A stretch of 64,000 nucleotides of DNA from Streptomyces sp. NBC_00390 (GTDB lineage: Bacteria > Actinomycetota > Actinomycetes > Streptomycetales > Streptomycetaceae): contig NZ_CP107945.1 of the NCBI RefSeq assembly GCF_036057275.1, positions 5,642,001-5,706,000 of the forward strand. The letters are read 5' to 3'. The translations under genes were made by a program, and so were the position numbers. The first letter of the stretch is position 1, and the number at the start of each line of letters is the position of its first letter. The notes below the pieces were generated by a model. The model worked only from the letters and a program-made list of their open reading frames with translations, was not told where the DNA came from and did not search any database. Shown one piece after another: positions 57,055 through 64,000 of the stretch.

Positions 57055-58128
57055 ATGTCCTCCGCACTGAGCGATCTTTGCCGGTATCCGATCGTGCAGG
57101 CCCCGATGGCGGGCGGTGCCTCCTGCCCCCAGCTCGCCGCCGCTGTCTCCGAGGCCGGAGGCCTCGGTTTCCTCGCGGCCGGGTACAAGACGGCGGACGG
57201 CATGTACCAGGAGGTCACACAGCTCCGCGGGCTGACCGGCCGGCCCTTCGGCGTCAATCTGTTCATGCCGCAGCCCGGCACCGCCGACCCCGCCGCCGTC
57301 GGGGTCTACATGCAGCAGCTCGCCGGTGAGGCCACCTGGTACGAGACTCCGCTCGGCGATCCCGACAGCGGACGCGACGACGGCTACGAGGCCAAGCTGG
57401 CCATCCTGCTCGACGATCCGGTCCCGGTCGTCTCCTTCACCTTCGGCTGCCCCCCGGCCTATGTGTTCAAGTCCTTCGCCAAGGCGGGCACCTTCACGAT
57501 CGTCACCGTCACCACGCCCGACGAGGCGCTGGCCGCGCACCAGGCAGGCGCCCAGGCGGTGTGCGTCCAGGGGGTGGAGGCGGGTGGTCACCAGGGAACA
57601 CACCGTGACGACCCCGCCGCCGACGGGTCCGGGATCGGGCTGCTCACCCTGATCGAGCTGGTCCGCGAGACCGTGCCGCTGCCGGTGATCGCCGCGGGCG
57701 GGCTGATGCGCGGCTCCCAGATCGCCGCCGCGCTGGCGTGCGGCGCGAGCGCGGGTCAGCTGGGGACCGCGTTCCTGGTGTGCCCCGAGTCCGGTGCGAA
57801 CGCCCTGCACAAGCAGGCCATGACCAACCCCTTGTTCGTACGCACCGAACTGACCCGCGCCTTCTCCGGACGGCCCGCGCGGGGCCTGGTGAACCGTTTC
57901 ATGCGCGAGCACGGGCCCTACGCACCCGCCGCCTATCCCGAGGTGCACCATCTGACCGGCGGGCTGCGCAAGGAGGCTGCCAAGGCGGGCGATCCGCAGG
58001 GCATGGCGCTGTGGGCGGGCCAGGGCCACCGGCTGGCGCGCGAGCTGCCCGCCGGCCGGCTGGTGGAGGTCCTTGCCGCCGAAGTCGACGCCGCACGGGC
58101 CGCGTTGGCGCTGGATGGTGCCCGATGA
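57055..58128 (+). CDS. Nitronate monooxygenase family flavoprotein
   Basis: A 357-aa FMN-dependent TIM-barrel enzyme of the 2-nitropropane dioxygenase group. YPIVQAPMAGGASCPQLAAAVSEAGGLGFLAAGY is the N-terminal family sequence. VSFTFGCPPAYVFKSF, QGVEAGGHQGTH (catalytic His region), PVIAAGGLMRGSQIAAALACGASAGQLGTAFL (phosphate site) and RAFSGRPARGLVN follow. The family oxidises alkyl nitronates or acts as NAD(P)H:quinone reductase; the true substrate here is unknown. ATG 57055 has CACGAT 6 nt upstream. It overlaps rsmE by 4 nt (ATGA). Confidence 0.9.
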   Translation: MSSALSDLCRYPIVQAPMAGGASCPQLAAAVSEAGGLGFLAAGYKTADGMYQEVTQLRGLTGRPFGVNLFMPQPGTADPAAVGVYMQQLAGEATWYETPLGDPDSGRDDGYEAKLAILLDDPVPVVSFTFGCPPAYVFKSFAKAGTFTIVTVTTPDEALAAHQAGAQAVCVQGVEAGGHQGTHRDDPAADGSGIGLLTLIELVRETVPLPVIAAGGLMRGSQIAAALACGASAGQLGTAFLVCPESGANALHKQAMTNPLFVRTELTRAFSGRPARGLVNRFMREHGPYAPAAYPEVHHLTGGLRKEAAKAGDPQGMALWAGQGHRLARELPAGRLVEVLAAEVDAARAALALDGAR

Positions 58129-58865
58129 CCGCGCCGGTGTTCGTCGTCGACGATTTCACTGCGGGCGACGGTGGCCGCTTCGTGCTGGACGGGCCCGAGG
58201 GACGCCATGCCGTGTCCGTGAAGCGGCTGCGCCCAGGCGAGGACGTCGTTCTCACCGACGGACACGGCCGGTGGGCCGAATGCGTGGTGGTCGACACGGA
58301 AGGCAAGGACCGTCTGGTCGTCCAACTGGACTCGGTCCAGGAGGAGCCGGAGTCCGTGCCCCGCATCACGGTCGTGCAGGCCCTGCCCAAGGGCGACCGC
58401 GGCGAACTGGCCGTGGAGACCATGACGGAGACGGGCGTCGACGCGATCGTGCCCTGGGCGGCGTCGCGTTGTATCACCCAGTGGCGTGGCGACCGGGGCG
58501 CGAAGGCCCTTGCCAAGTGGCGCTCGACGGCACGGGAGGCGGGCAAGCAGTCCCGCCGGGTCCGTTTCCCCGAGGTGGCGGACGCGGCAACGACCAAGCA
58601 GGTGGCGGCGCTTCTGGCGGCGGCGGACTTTGCGGCGGTGCTCCACGAGGAGGGGGCGGAGCCCCTGGCCACCGCCGACCTTCCGGCCGACGGGTCGATC
58701 GTGCTGGTCGTCGGCCCGGAGGGCGGCGTGTCCCCCGAGGAGCTGGCCGCGTTCGCGGAGGCGGGCGCCAAGCACTGCCGGCTGGGGCCCAGTGTGCTGC
58801 GCACCTCCACGGCGGGCACGGCCGCGACGGCGCTGCTGATGGGGCGCACGGGCCGCTGGTCCTGA
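58125..58865 (+). CDS. rsmE: 16S rRNA (uracil1498-N3)-methyltransferase
   Basis: A 246-aa SPOUT-class methyltransferase. GRHAVSVKRLRPGEDVVLTDGHGR forms the N-terminal PUA-like part; QALPKGDRGELAVETMTETGVDAIVPWAASRCI, KWRSTAREAGKQSRR, and the knot region LVVGPEGGVSPEELAAF, RLGPSVLRTSTAGTAATALL are RsmE signatures. It methylates U1498 of 16S rRNA. It is coupled to the upstream flavoprotein gene by an ATGA overlap, whereas in many bacteria rsmE follows dnaJ/prmA. Confidence 0.95.
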   Translation: MTAPVFVVDDFTAGDGGRFVLDGPEGRHAVSVKRLRPGEDVVLTDGHGRWAECVVVDTEGKDRLVVQLDSVQEEPESVPRITVVQALPKGDRGELAVETMTETGVDAIVPWAASRCITQWRGDRGAKALAKWRSTAREAGKQSRRVRFPEVADAATTKQVAALLAAADFAAVLHEEGAEPLATADLPADGSIVLVVGPEGGVSPEELAAFAEAGAKHCRLGPSVLRTSTAGTAATALLMGRTGRWS

Positions 58866-58867
58866 CG

Positions 58868-59040
58868 GACCGGGTCCTGCCCGCCGGAGATGATCCGTCC
58901 GGGGCGGTCGCGGAACGCGATCTCGAGGTGCTCGTCCGTGCCCTCGCGGCGCAGCGCGAGGACGGTCCGGCAGCCTTCGGGGGTGGTGGCGGTGCCGGCG
59001 TCGACGAGCCAGCGTGTACCGGTCAGCTTCCTGCTCGTGC
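58868..59040 (-). pseudogene. Probable remnant of a minus-strand gene downstream of rsmE
   Basis: On the minus strand the frame from about 59040 to 58868 reads RKLTGTRWLVDAGTATTPEG and, further on, LALRREGTDEHLEIAFRDRPGRIISGG. Its third codon positions are about 90% G/C, typical of coding DNA here and not expected by chance in a gap. It has no stop before running antisense into rsmE and no clear start, so it looks like a truncated or decayed gene. The family was not recognised. Confidence 0.45.
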
Positions 59041-59104
59041 CGACCGCGGACGGCAACCTTGGCCGCAACCACTCTTTTCCGGCCGGGGCCGCGATGGCAC
59101 TCTG

Positions 59105-59707
59105 ATGTCCATGGGGGCCTTGAGATGCGCGCGGCGCCCGCTCGCCGCGATCGCCTTTGCGGGACTGGCAGTTGTCGGTGGAGCGGCCTGTGAGCCCGCC
59201 TCGGCCGGCGGACTCACGGCGGTCGGTGTGGCCGTCACCACCGACAAGACCGCCACCAGCACCTTCGAGCGGCTCGACATCGACGTGCGCTGGCTCAGCT
59301 GTACTGCCACGATCCGCGGCCGCGCACGAGCCACCGCGGGCGCCACCGGAACCCCGTCCCGCGCACCCGCCCCGTCCGCCGCCGTCGACTGCCGGGGTGA
59401 GACGGCCGCCGACGGCGACATCCGCATCACCGGCGAGGTGACCGACGAACGCGCGGGAAAGTGCGTACGCGGCGATCTGACCGCGAAGATCGACGGAAGG
59501 ATCGCCTTCCAGGCCACCATGCTCGGTGCCTGCGACGCAGCGGCGACCCGCACGCCGACGACGACGCACCGCCCGACCACGACGCCCCGCCCGACCACCG
59601 TGCCGCGCCCGACCGTCACCACGACCGCGGCCCCGAAGCCGCCCGCCACCCCGCCCGCGACCGTCACTGTGACCGTCACGGCGGACCCCTCATCGTCGGC
59701 CAAGTGA
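59105..59707 (+). CDS. Secreted (possibly lipo-) protein with Thr/Pro-rich tail
   Basis: A 200-aa protein starting MSMGALRCARRPLAAIAFAGLAVVGGAAC. This is a basic n-region, a hydrophobic core and a VGGAAC that may act as an imperfect lipobox. The mature part (LTAVGVAVTTDKTATSTFERLDIDVRWLSC ...) contains several Cys and reads as a beta-sandwich-like domain. A Thr/Pro repeat tail (TPTTTHRPTTTPRPTT) and Val-Thr stretch suggest a wall-spanning stalk. ATG 59105 or 59111 could be used; CACTCT at 59098-59103 is 7 nt before 59111. Function unknown. Confidence 0.7.
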   Translation: MSMGALRCARRPLAAIAFAGLAVVGGAACEPASAGGLTAVGVAVTTDKTATSTFERLDIDVRWLSCTATIRGRARATAGATGTPSRAPAPSAAVDCRGETAADGDIRITGEVTDERAGKCVRGDLTAKIDGRIAFQATMLGACDAAATRTPTTTHRPTTTPRPTTVPRPTVTTTAAPKPPATPPATVTVTVTADPSSSAK

Positions 59708-59740
59708 TCCGAACGGGTCACCCGGCGGCGCCGCGCTCCC

Positions 59741-59752
59741 TAGGGTGATCGT
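59741..59752 (+). promoter_or_regulatory. Leaderless-type -10 box of the tricorn-like gene
   Basis: TAGGGT (59741-59746) lies 6 nt before the GTG at 59753. Confidence 0.5.
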
Positions 59753-62700
59753 GTGACGCACCCTGCCTACCTCCGGTTTCCGCATCTGCACGGTGAGTTG
59801 ATCGCCTTCACCGCCGAGGACGACGTCTGGGCCGCACCGCTCGACGGCGGCCGGGCGTGGCGTGTCAGCGCCGACAACATGCCCGTCGACCATCCGAGAA
59901 TCTCCGCCGACGGCGAGCACATCGCCTGGACGTCGTACCGCGACGGCGCCCCCGAGGTGCACACCGCGCCGCTCGACGGAGGCCCCTCCGACCGCCTCAC
60001 ACACTGGGGCAGCCACAAGACGTCCGTACGCGGCTGGACCCCCGACGGACACGTCCTGGCCCTCACCACCCACGGCCAGGCCTCGCTGCGCCGCACCTGG
60101 GCGCGTGCCGTGCCGCTCGACGGCGGCCCCGGTGCCGTCCTGCCGTACGGGCCCGTGGGCGCCGTGGCGTTCGGCCCGCAGACGCTCCTGCTGTCCGCCA
60201 CGATGGGCCGCGAGGCCGCCGCCTGGAAGCGCTACCGAGGCGGCACAGCAGGCAAGTTGTGGATCGACCCGGCCGGCGACGGCGAATTCGTACGCCTCCA
60301 TGAGGACATGGAGGGGAACATCGAGTATCCGCTGTGGGTCGGGGACCGGATCGCGTTCCTGTCCGACCACGAAGGCGTCGGAGCGCTGTACTCCTCCCGG
60401 CCCGACGGCTCGGATCTGCGCCGCCACACCGGCATCGAGGGCTTCTACGCCCGCCATGCGGCCACCGACGGAACCCGGGTCGTCTACGCCTCGGCCGGCG
60501 AACTGTGGCTCCTGGACGACTTGTTCGGCTCCGAGCCGCGCCGCCTGGACATCCGGCTCGGCGGCCAGCGCATCGACATGCGCCCCCGGCCCCTGCCGGC
60601 CGAGCACTATCTGGGTACGGCTGCTCCCGACCACACCGGCCGCGGCAGCGCCGTGGAGATCCGCGGCGGCATCCACTGGGTCACCCACCGCGAGGGGCCC
60701 GCACGCGCGCTCGCCGCCGAGCCCGGCGTACGCGGCCGGCTGCCGCGCACCTTCCGTGTGGACGGCGAGGAGCATGTCGTCTGGGTGACCGACGCCGAGG
60801 GCGAGGACGCCCTCGAATTCGCCCCGGCGACCGGGGCCGCAGCCGGCGCTCCGCCGCGCAGGCTCGCCGCGGGCCGTCTCGGCCGCGTACTGGGCCTCGC
60901 CGTCGCGCCCGACGGCAGCCGTGCCGCCGTCGCCTCGCACGACGGGCGGGTGCTGCTGGTCGAGCGGGAGTCGGGCGAGGTGCGCGAGGTCGACCGCAGC
61001 GACCACGGCGACGCCTCCGGGCTCGTCTTCTCGCCCGACTCCGCCTGGCTCGCCTGGTCGCACCCGGGCCCGGACCCGCTGCGCCAGATCAAACTCGCCC
61101 ACGCCGGCGATCTCACCGTCTCCGAGGCGACGCCGCTGCGGTTCGCCGACTTCCAGCCCGCGTTCACGCTCGACGGCAAGCATCTGGCCTTCCTGTCCGA
61201 GCGGGCCTTCGACCCGGTCTACGACACCCACGTCTTCGACCTGGCCTTCGTCGGCGGCTGCCGGCCGCATCTGATCACGCTGGCCGCCGTCACACCGTCG
61301 CCGTTCGGTCCGCAGCGCCATGGCCGGGCCTTCGACGCGGACGACGAGAAGGACCAGCAGCAGGGCGGCGAGAACGGCGGCGTCCCCGTGACCCGGATCG
61401 ACCTCGACGGCCTTGCCGACCGGATCGTGGCATTCCCCGTCGAGGCCGCCCACTACTCGACGCTGCGGGCCGCCCGGGACGGACTGCTGTGGCTGCGCCA
61501 CCCAGTGAGCGGCGTCCTCGGTACGGCCAGGGCCACCCCCGACGACCCGTGGCCCAAGACCGCCCTCGAGCGGTACGACCTCGTCGAACGGCACGTGGAG
61601 GAGCTCTCGTCGGACGCCGATCACTTCCGGGTCAGCGGCGACGGCAAGCGGGTGCTGCTGCGCACCGACGGCAAGCTGAAGGTCGTGCCGAGCGACCGCC
61701 GGGCGTCGAGCGACGAAGGCAGCGACACCAACATCACCGTCGACCTGGGACGGGTGCGCGCCACGGTCGACCCGGGCGCCGAGTGGCGGCAGATGTACGC
61801 CGAGGCCGGGCGGCTGATGCGCGACAACTTCTGGCGCGCGGATCTGAGCGGTGTCGACTGGGACGGTGTGCTGGAGCGCTACCGCCCGGTCCTCGACCGG
61901 GTCGCCACCCACGACGATCTGGTGGACCTGCTCTGGGAGGTGCAGGGCGAGCTCGGCACCTCGCACGCGTATGTCACCCCGCGCGGCGGACACGGCGACC
62001 GGTCCACCCGGCAGGGTCTGCTCGGCGCCGATCTCTCACGCGGCGAGGACGGCCTGTGGCGCATCGACCGGATCCTGCCCTCCGAGACCTCCGACCCGAG
62101 CGCGCACTCCCCGCTCGCCGCGCCGGGCGTGGCCCTGCGCGCGGGCGACGCGCTGCTCGCCGTCGACGGCCGCCCCCTCGACCCCGTCACCGGGCCGGGA
62201 CCGCTGCTCGTCGGTGCGGCGGGCCGGCCGGTCGAACTGACCGTCTCCCCGGCGGGCGGCGGCGATCCGCGGCATGCCGTCGTGGTCCCGCTCGCCGACG
62301 AGGAACCGCTGCGCTACCACGCATGGGTCGCCGACCGGCGGGCGTACGTCCACGAGAAGTCCGGCGGCCGTCTCGGCTATCTGCACGTCCCCGACATGCA
62401 GGCGCCCGGCTGGGCGCAGATCCACCGCGATCTGCGGGTCGAGGTCGCGCGGGAGGGACTGGTGGTGGACGTACGGGAGAACCGCGGCGGCCACACCTCG
62501 CAGCTGGTCGTCGAGAAACTGGCACGCCGGATCGTCGGCTGGGACCTCCCGCGCGGACGGCAGCCGCACAGCTATCCGCTGGACGCGCCGCGCGGGCCGG
62601 TGGTCGCGGTGGCCAACGAGTTCTCCGGCTCGGACGGCGACATCGTCAACGCGGCGATCAAGGCGCTGGGCATCGGCCCGGTGGTGGGTACGCGTACCTG

Positions 62701-62953
62701 GGGCGGCGTGATCGGCATCGACAGCCGCTACCGGCTCGTCGACGGCACGCTGGTGACCCAGCCCAAGTACGCGATCTGGCTGGAGGGTTACGGCTGGGAC
62801 GTGGAGAACCGGGGCGTCGACCCGGACGTCGAAGTGGTGATCGCCCCGCAGGACCACGCGGCCGGGCGCGACCCGCAACTGGACGAGGCGGTCCGCATGG
62901 CCCTCGCGGTCCTCGCCGAGAACCCGGCGAAGACCCCGCCGGCCCTGCCGTAG
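59753..62953 (+). CDS. Tricorn-like protease (S41 family)
   Basis: A 1066-aa cytosolic protease resembling archaeal tricorn. Two beta-propeller regions (about 1-310 and 310-670, with repeated PRISADGEHIAWTSYRDG-like blades) are followed by the C1, PDZ and C2 domains. The catalytic tetrad is recognisable: His in GTSHAYVTP, Ser in NEFSGSDGD, Glu in WLEGYGWDVENRGVDPD, with a Ser near GTRTWGG. Tricorn cleaves peptides released by the proteasome, which actinomycetes also possess. No signal peptide. GTG start, probably leaderless. Confidence 0.92.
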   Translation: MTHPAYLRFPHLHGELIAFTAEDDVWAAPLDGGRAWRVSADNMPVDHPRISADGEHIAWTSYRDGAPEVHTAPLDGGPSDRLTHWGSHKTSVRGWTPDGHVLALTTHGQASLRRTWARAVPLDGGPGAVLPYGPVGAVAFGPQTLLLSATMGREAAAWKRYRGGTAGKLWIDPAGDGEFVRLHEDMEGNIEYPLWVGDRIAFLSDHEGVGALYSSRPDGSDLRRHTGIEGFYARHAATDGTRVVYASAGELWLLDDLFGSEPRRLDIRLGGQRIDMRPRPLPAEHYLGTAAPDHTGRGSAVEIRGGIHWVTHREGPARALAAEPGVRGRLPRTFRVDGEEHVVWVTDAEGEDALEFAPATGAAAGAPPRRLAAGRLGRVLGLAVAPDGSRAAVASHDGRVLLVERESGEVREVDRSDHGDASGLVFSPDSAWLAWSHPGPDPLRQIKLAHAGDLTVSEATPLRFADFQPAFTLDGKHLAFLSERAFDPVYDTHVFDLAFVGGCRPHLITLAAVTPSPFGPQRHGRAFDADDEKDQQQGGENGGVPVTRIDLDGLADRIVAFPVEAAHYSTLRAARDGLLWLRHPVSGVLGTARATPDDPWPKTALERYDLVERHVEELSSDADHFRVSGDGKRVLLRTDGKLKVVPSDRRASSDEGSDTNITVDLGRVRATVDPGAEWRQMYAEAGRLMRDNFWRADLSGVDWDGVLERYRPVLDRVATHDDLVDLLWEVQGELGTSHAYVTPRGGHGDRSTRQGLLGADLSRGEDGLWRIDRILPSETSDPSAHSPLAAPGVALRAGDALLAVDGRPLDPVTGPGPLLVGAAGRPVELTVSPAGGGDPRHAVVVPLADEEPLRYHAWVADRRAYVHEKSGGRLGYLHVPDMQAPGWAQIHRDLRVEVAREGLVVDVRENRGGHTSQLVVEKLARRIVGWDLPRGRQPHSYPLDAPRGPVVAVANEFSGSDGDIVNAAIKALGIGPVVGTRTWGGVIGIDSRYRLVDGTLVTQPKYAIWLEGYGWDVENRGVDPDVEVVIAPQDHAAGRDPQLDEAVRMALAVLAENPAKTPPALP

Positions 62954-63061
62954 CCCTTGCCCCGGGGGCGCGGCACCGGCCGGAAGCGCCACGCCCCCGG
63001 GGAAGGCCATGCCCGATACGATGCCGTCGGAAGCGATCACACCCCGAGGAGGATCGGCGTC

Positions 63062-63421
63062 ATGGCCGGAGAACCGCAGGCGGACTGCCTGTTCTGCAAG
63101 ATCGTCTCCGGCGAGGTGCCGGCCACGGTCGTGCGGGAGACCGAGACCACCGTCGCCTTCCGCGACATCAACCCCCAGGCCCCGACGCACGTCCTGGTCA
63201 TCCCCAAGGCCCACTACAAGGACGCCGCCACGCTTGCCGCCGCCTCACCCGAGCTGCTCGCCGATGTGCTGCGCGAGGCGGCCGAGGTCGCCGCCGAGGA
63301 CAAGGTCGACGCGACCGGCTACCGCATCGTGTTCAACACCGGAAGCGGCGCGGGGCAGACCGTCTTCCACGCCCACGCCCATGTGCTGGGCGGCCGCGGT
63401 CTCCAGTGGCCTCCGGGGTAA
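63062..63421 (+). CDS. HIT family nucleotide-binding protein
   Basis: A 119-aa HINT-like hydrolase. DCLFCKIVSGEVPATVV at the start, RDINPQAPTHVLVIPKAHY, and the histidine triad HAHAHVLGGR at the end. Such proteins hydrolyse adenosine phosphoramidates; two CxxC/Cys residues may hold zinc. ATG 63062 has a perfect GAGGAGG at 63046-63052, in contrast to the leaderless neighbours. It is 6 nt upstream of the RNase Z gene. Confidence 0.93.
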   Translation: MAGEPQADCLFCKIVSGEVPATVVRETETTVAFRDINPQAPTHVLVIPKAHYKDAATLAAASPELLADVLREAAEVAAEDKVDATGYRIVFNTGSGAGQTVFHAHAHVLGGRGLQWPPG

Positions 63422-63427
63422 CCGGCC

Positions 63428-64000
63428 TTGTCCGTACGTGAATTGGTGGTGCTCGGCACCGCCAGCCAGGTCCCGACCCGGCACCGCAACCACAACGGCT
63501 ATCTGCTCCGCTGGGACGGCGAGGGCTTCCTGTTCGACCCGGGCGAGGGCACCCAGCGCCAGATGCTGCGTGCCTCGGTCTCCGCGCACGACATCAACCG
63601 GATCTGCATCACGCACTTCCACGGCGACCACTCGCTCGGTGTCGCCGGGGTGATTCAGCGGATCAACCTCGACCGGGTCCCGCACGAGGTGTCGGCGCAC
63701 TACCCGGCGAGCGGCGAGCACTTCTTCGACCGGCTGCGGTACGCCACGGCCTACCGCGAGACCGTGAAGCTGAAGCAGCTCCCGGTCGCCGCCGACGGCG
63801 TGATCGCGCGCACCGCCTCGTACACCCTCGAGGCACACAAGCTCTCGCACCCGGTCGAGTCGTACGGCTACCGCCTCGTCGAGCCGGACGGCCGCCGGAT
63901 GCTGCCCGAGAAGCTCGCCGCGCACGGCATCAAGGGCCCGGACGTGGGCCGGCTGCAGCGTGAGGGGGCCGTAGGAGGCGTCACGCTGGACGACGTGAGC
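63428..64000 (+). CDS. rnz: Ribonuclease Z, N-terminal part (partial)
   Basis: The last 191 codons of the window are open and run off its end. The TTG start at 63428 (LSVRELVVLGTASQVPTRH) lies 6 nt after the HIT gene stop. The metallo-beta-lactamase motif HFHGDHSLG (HxHGDH) and the RNase Z-specific GTASQVPTRHRNHNGYLL, FDPGEGTQRQM and HPVESYGYRLVEPD are present. The enzyme trims the 3' trailer of tRNA precursors, relevant here because the tRNA genes of this window do not encode CCA. Probably co-transcribed with the HIT gene. Confidence 0.93.
   Translation, partial: MSVRELVVLGTASQVPTRHRNHNGYLLRWDGEGFLFDPGEGTQRQMLRASVSAHDINRICITHFHGDHSLGVAGVIQRINLDRVPHEVSAHYPASGEHFFDRLRYATAYRETVKLKQLPVAADGVIARTASYTLEAHKLSHPVESYGYRLVEPDGRRMLPEKLAAHGIKGPDVGRLQREGAVGGVTLDDVS

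Overview
This window is chromosomal DNA of a Streptomyces-like actinomycete. GC content is very high, and the third codon position is almost always G or C. GTG, TTG and even CTG starts are common, many promoters sit about 6-8 nt in front of the start codon (leaderless mRNAs), and the gene order obg ... proB ... proA ... nadD ... leuS ... comEA-comEC ... holA-rpsT-lepA ... hemW ... hrcA-dnaJ ... rsmE is the conserved core order of that genus. No transposase, integrase, phage gene or CRISPR array was seen.

Region 1 (1-15.05 kb): the 3' end of obg is followed by a cell-wall glycopolymer island that ends just before proB. It encodes a GT4 glycosyltransferase with a TarS-like tail, a fused IspD-like/SDR protein best read as a one-polypeptide CDP-ribitol synthase, a membrane-anchored TagF/TarL-like polyol-phosphate polymerase, a GT2 enzyme, the dTDP-rhamnose set rmlA-rmlB-rmlD (rightward) and rmlC (leftward), a SAM methyltransferase, and a large GT2 enzyme with a second TarS-like tail. 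Together these could make an anionic ribitol-phosphate polymer decorated with (possibly methylated) rhamnose.

Region 2 (15.27-25.5 kb): proB and proA are interleaved with actinobacteria-specific envelope proteins. These include two single-span proteins sharing an N-terminal SVVFDE-type motif, an M48 peptidase, a tiny membrane protein, nadD, a divergent LCP/LytR-C protein (probable wall-polymer transferase), rsfS, and a histidine phosphatase that appears to start at CTG.

Region 3 (25.6-33.2 kb): two identical tRNA-Ala(GGC) genes flank two zinc-ribbon micro-proteins. A leftward pair follows, encoding a diheme-type membrane cytochrome and a NuoF-like/ferredoxin fusion. The intergenic region before leuS carries an 11-bp phased repeat array, then a leaderless leucine-rich leader peptide and an intrinsic terminator, a classic attenuator.

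Region 4 (33.3-44.5 kb): a coiled-coil membrane protein, DegV, ComEA, ComEC (with a rare TTA codon), an ArsR-type regulator coupled to an MFS pump behind a palindromic operator, a PPOX-fold protein, an arylamine N-acetyltransferase, holA and rpsT.

Region 5 (44.7-64 kb): lepA, a long-chain acyl-CoA synthetase, a SpoIIE-type phosphatase with a fused RsbW-like kinase domain, hemW, a Uma2 nuclease-like protein, a DUF3097 protein, an MBL hydrolase, hrcA-dnaJ behind a CIRCE operator (with a vestigial copy of the dnaJ tail downstream), a nitronate monooxygenase-like protein and rsmE, a secreted Thr/Pro-rich protein, a tricorn-like protease, a HIT protein, and the start of RNase Z.

Family names and functions are assigned from motifs read by eye; no database search was run.
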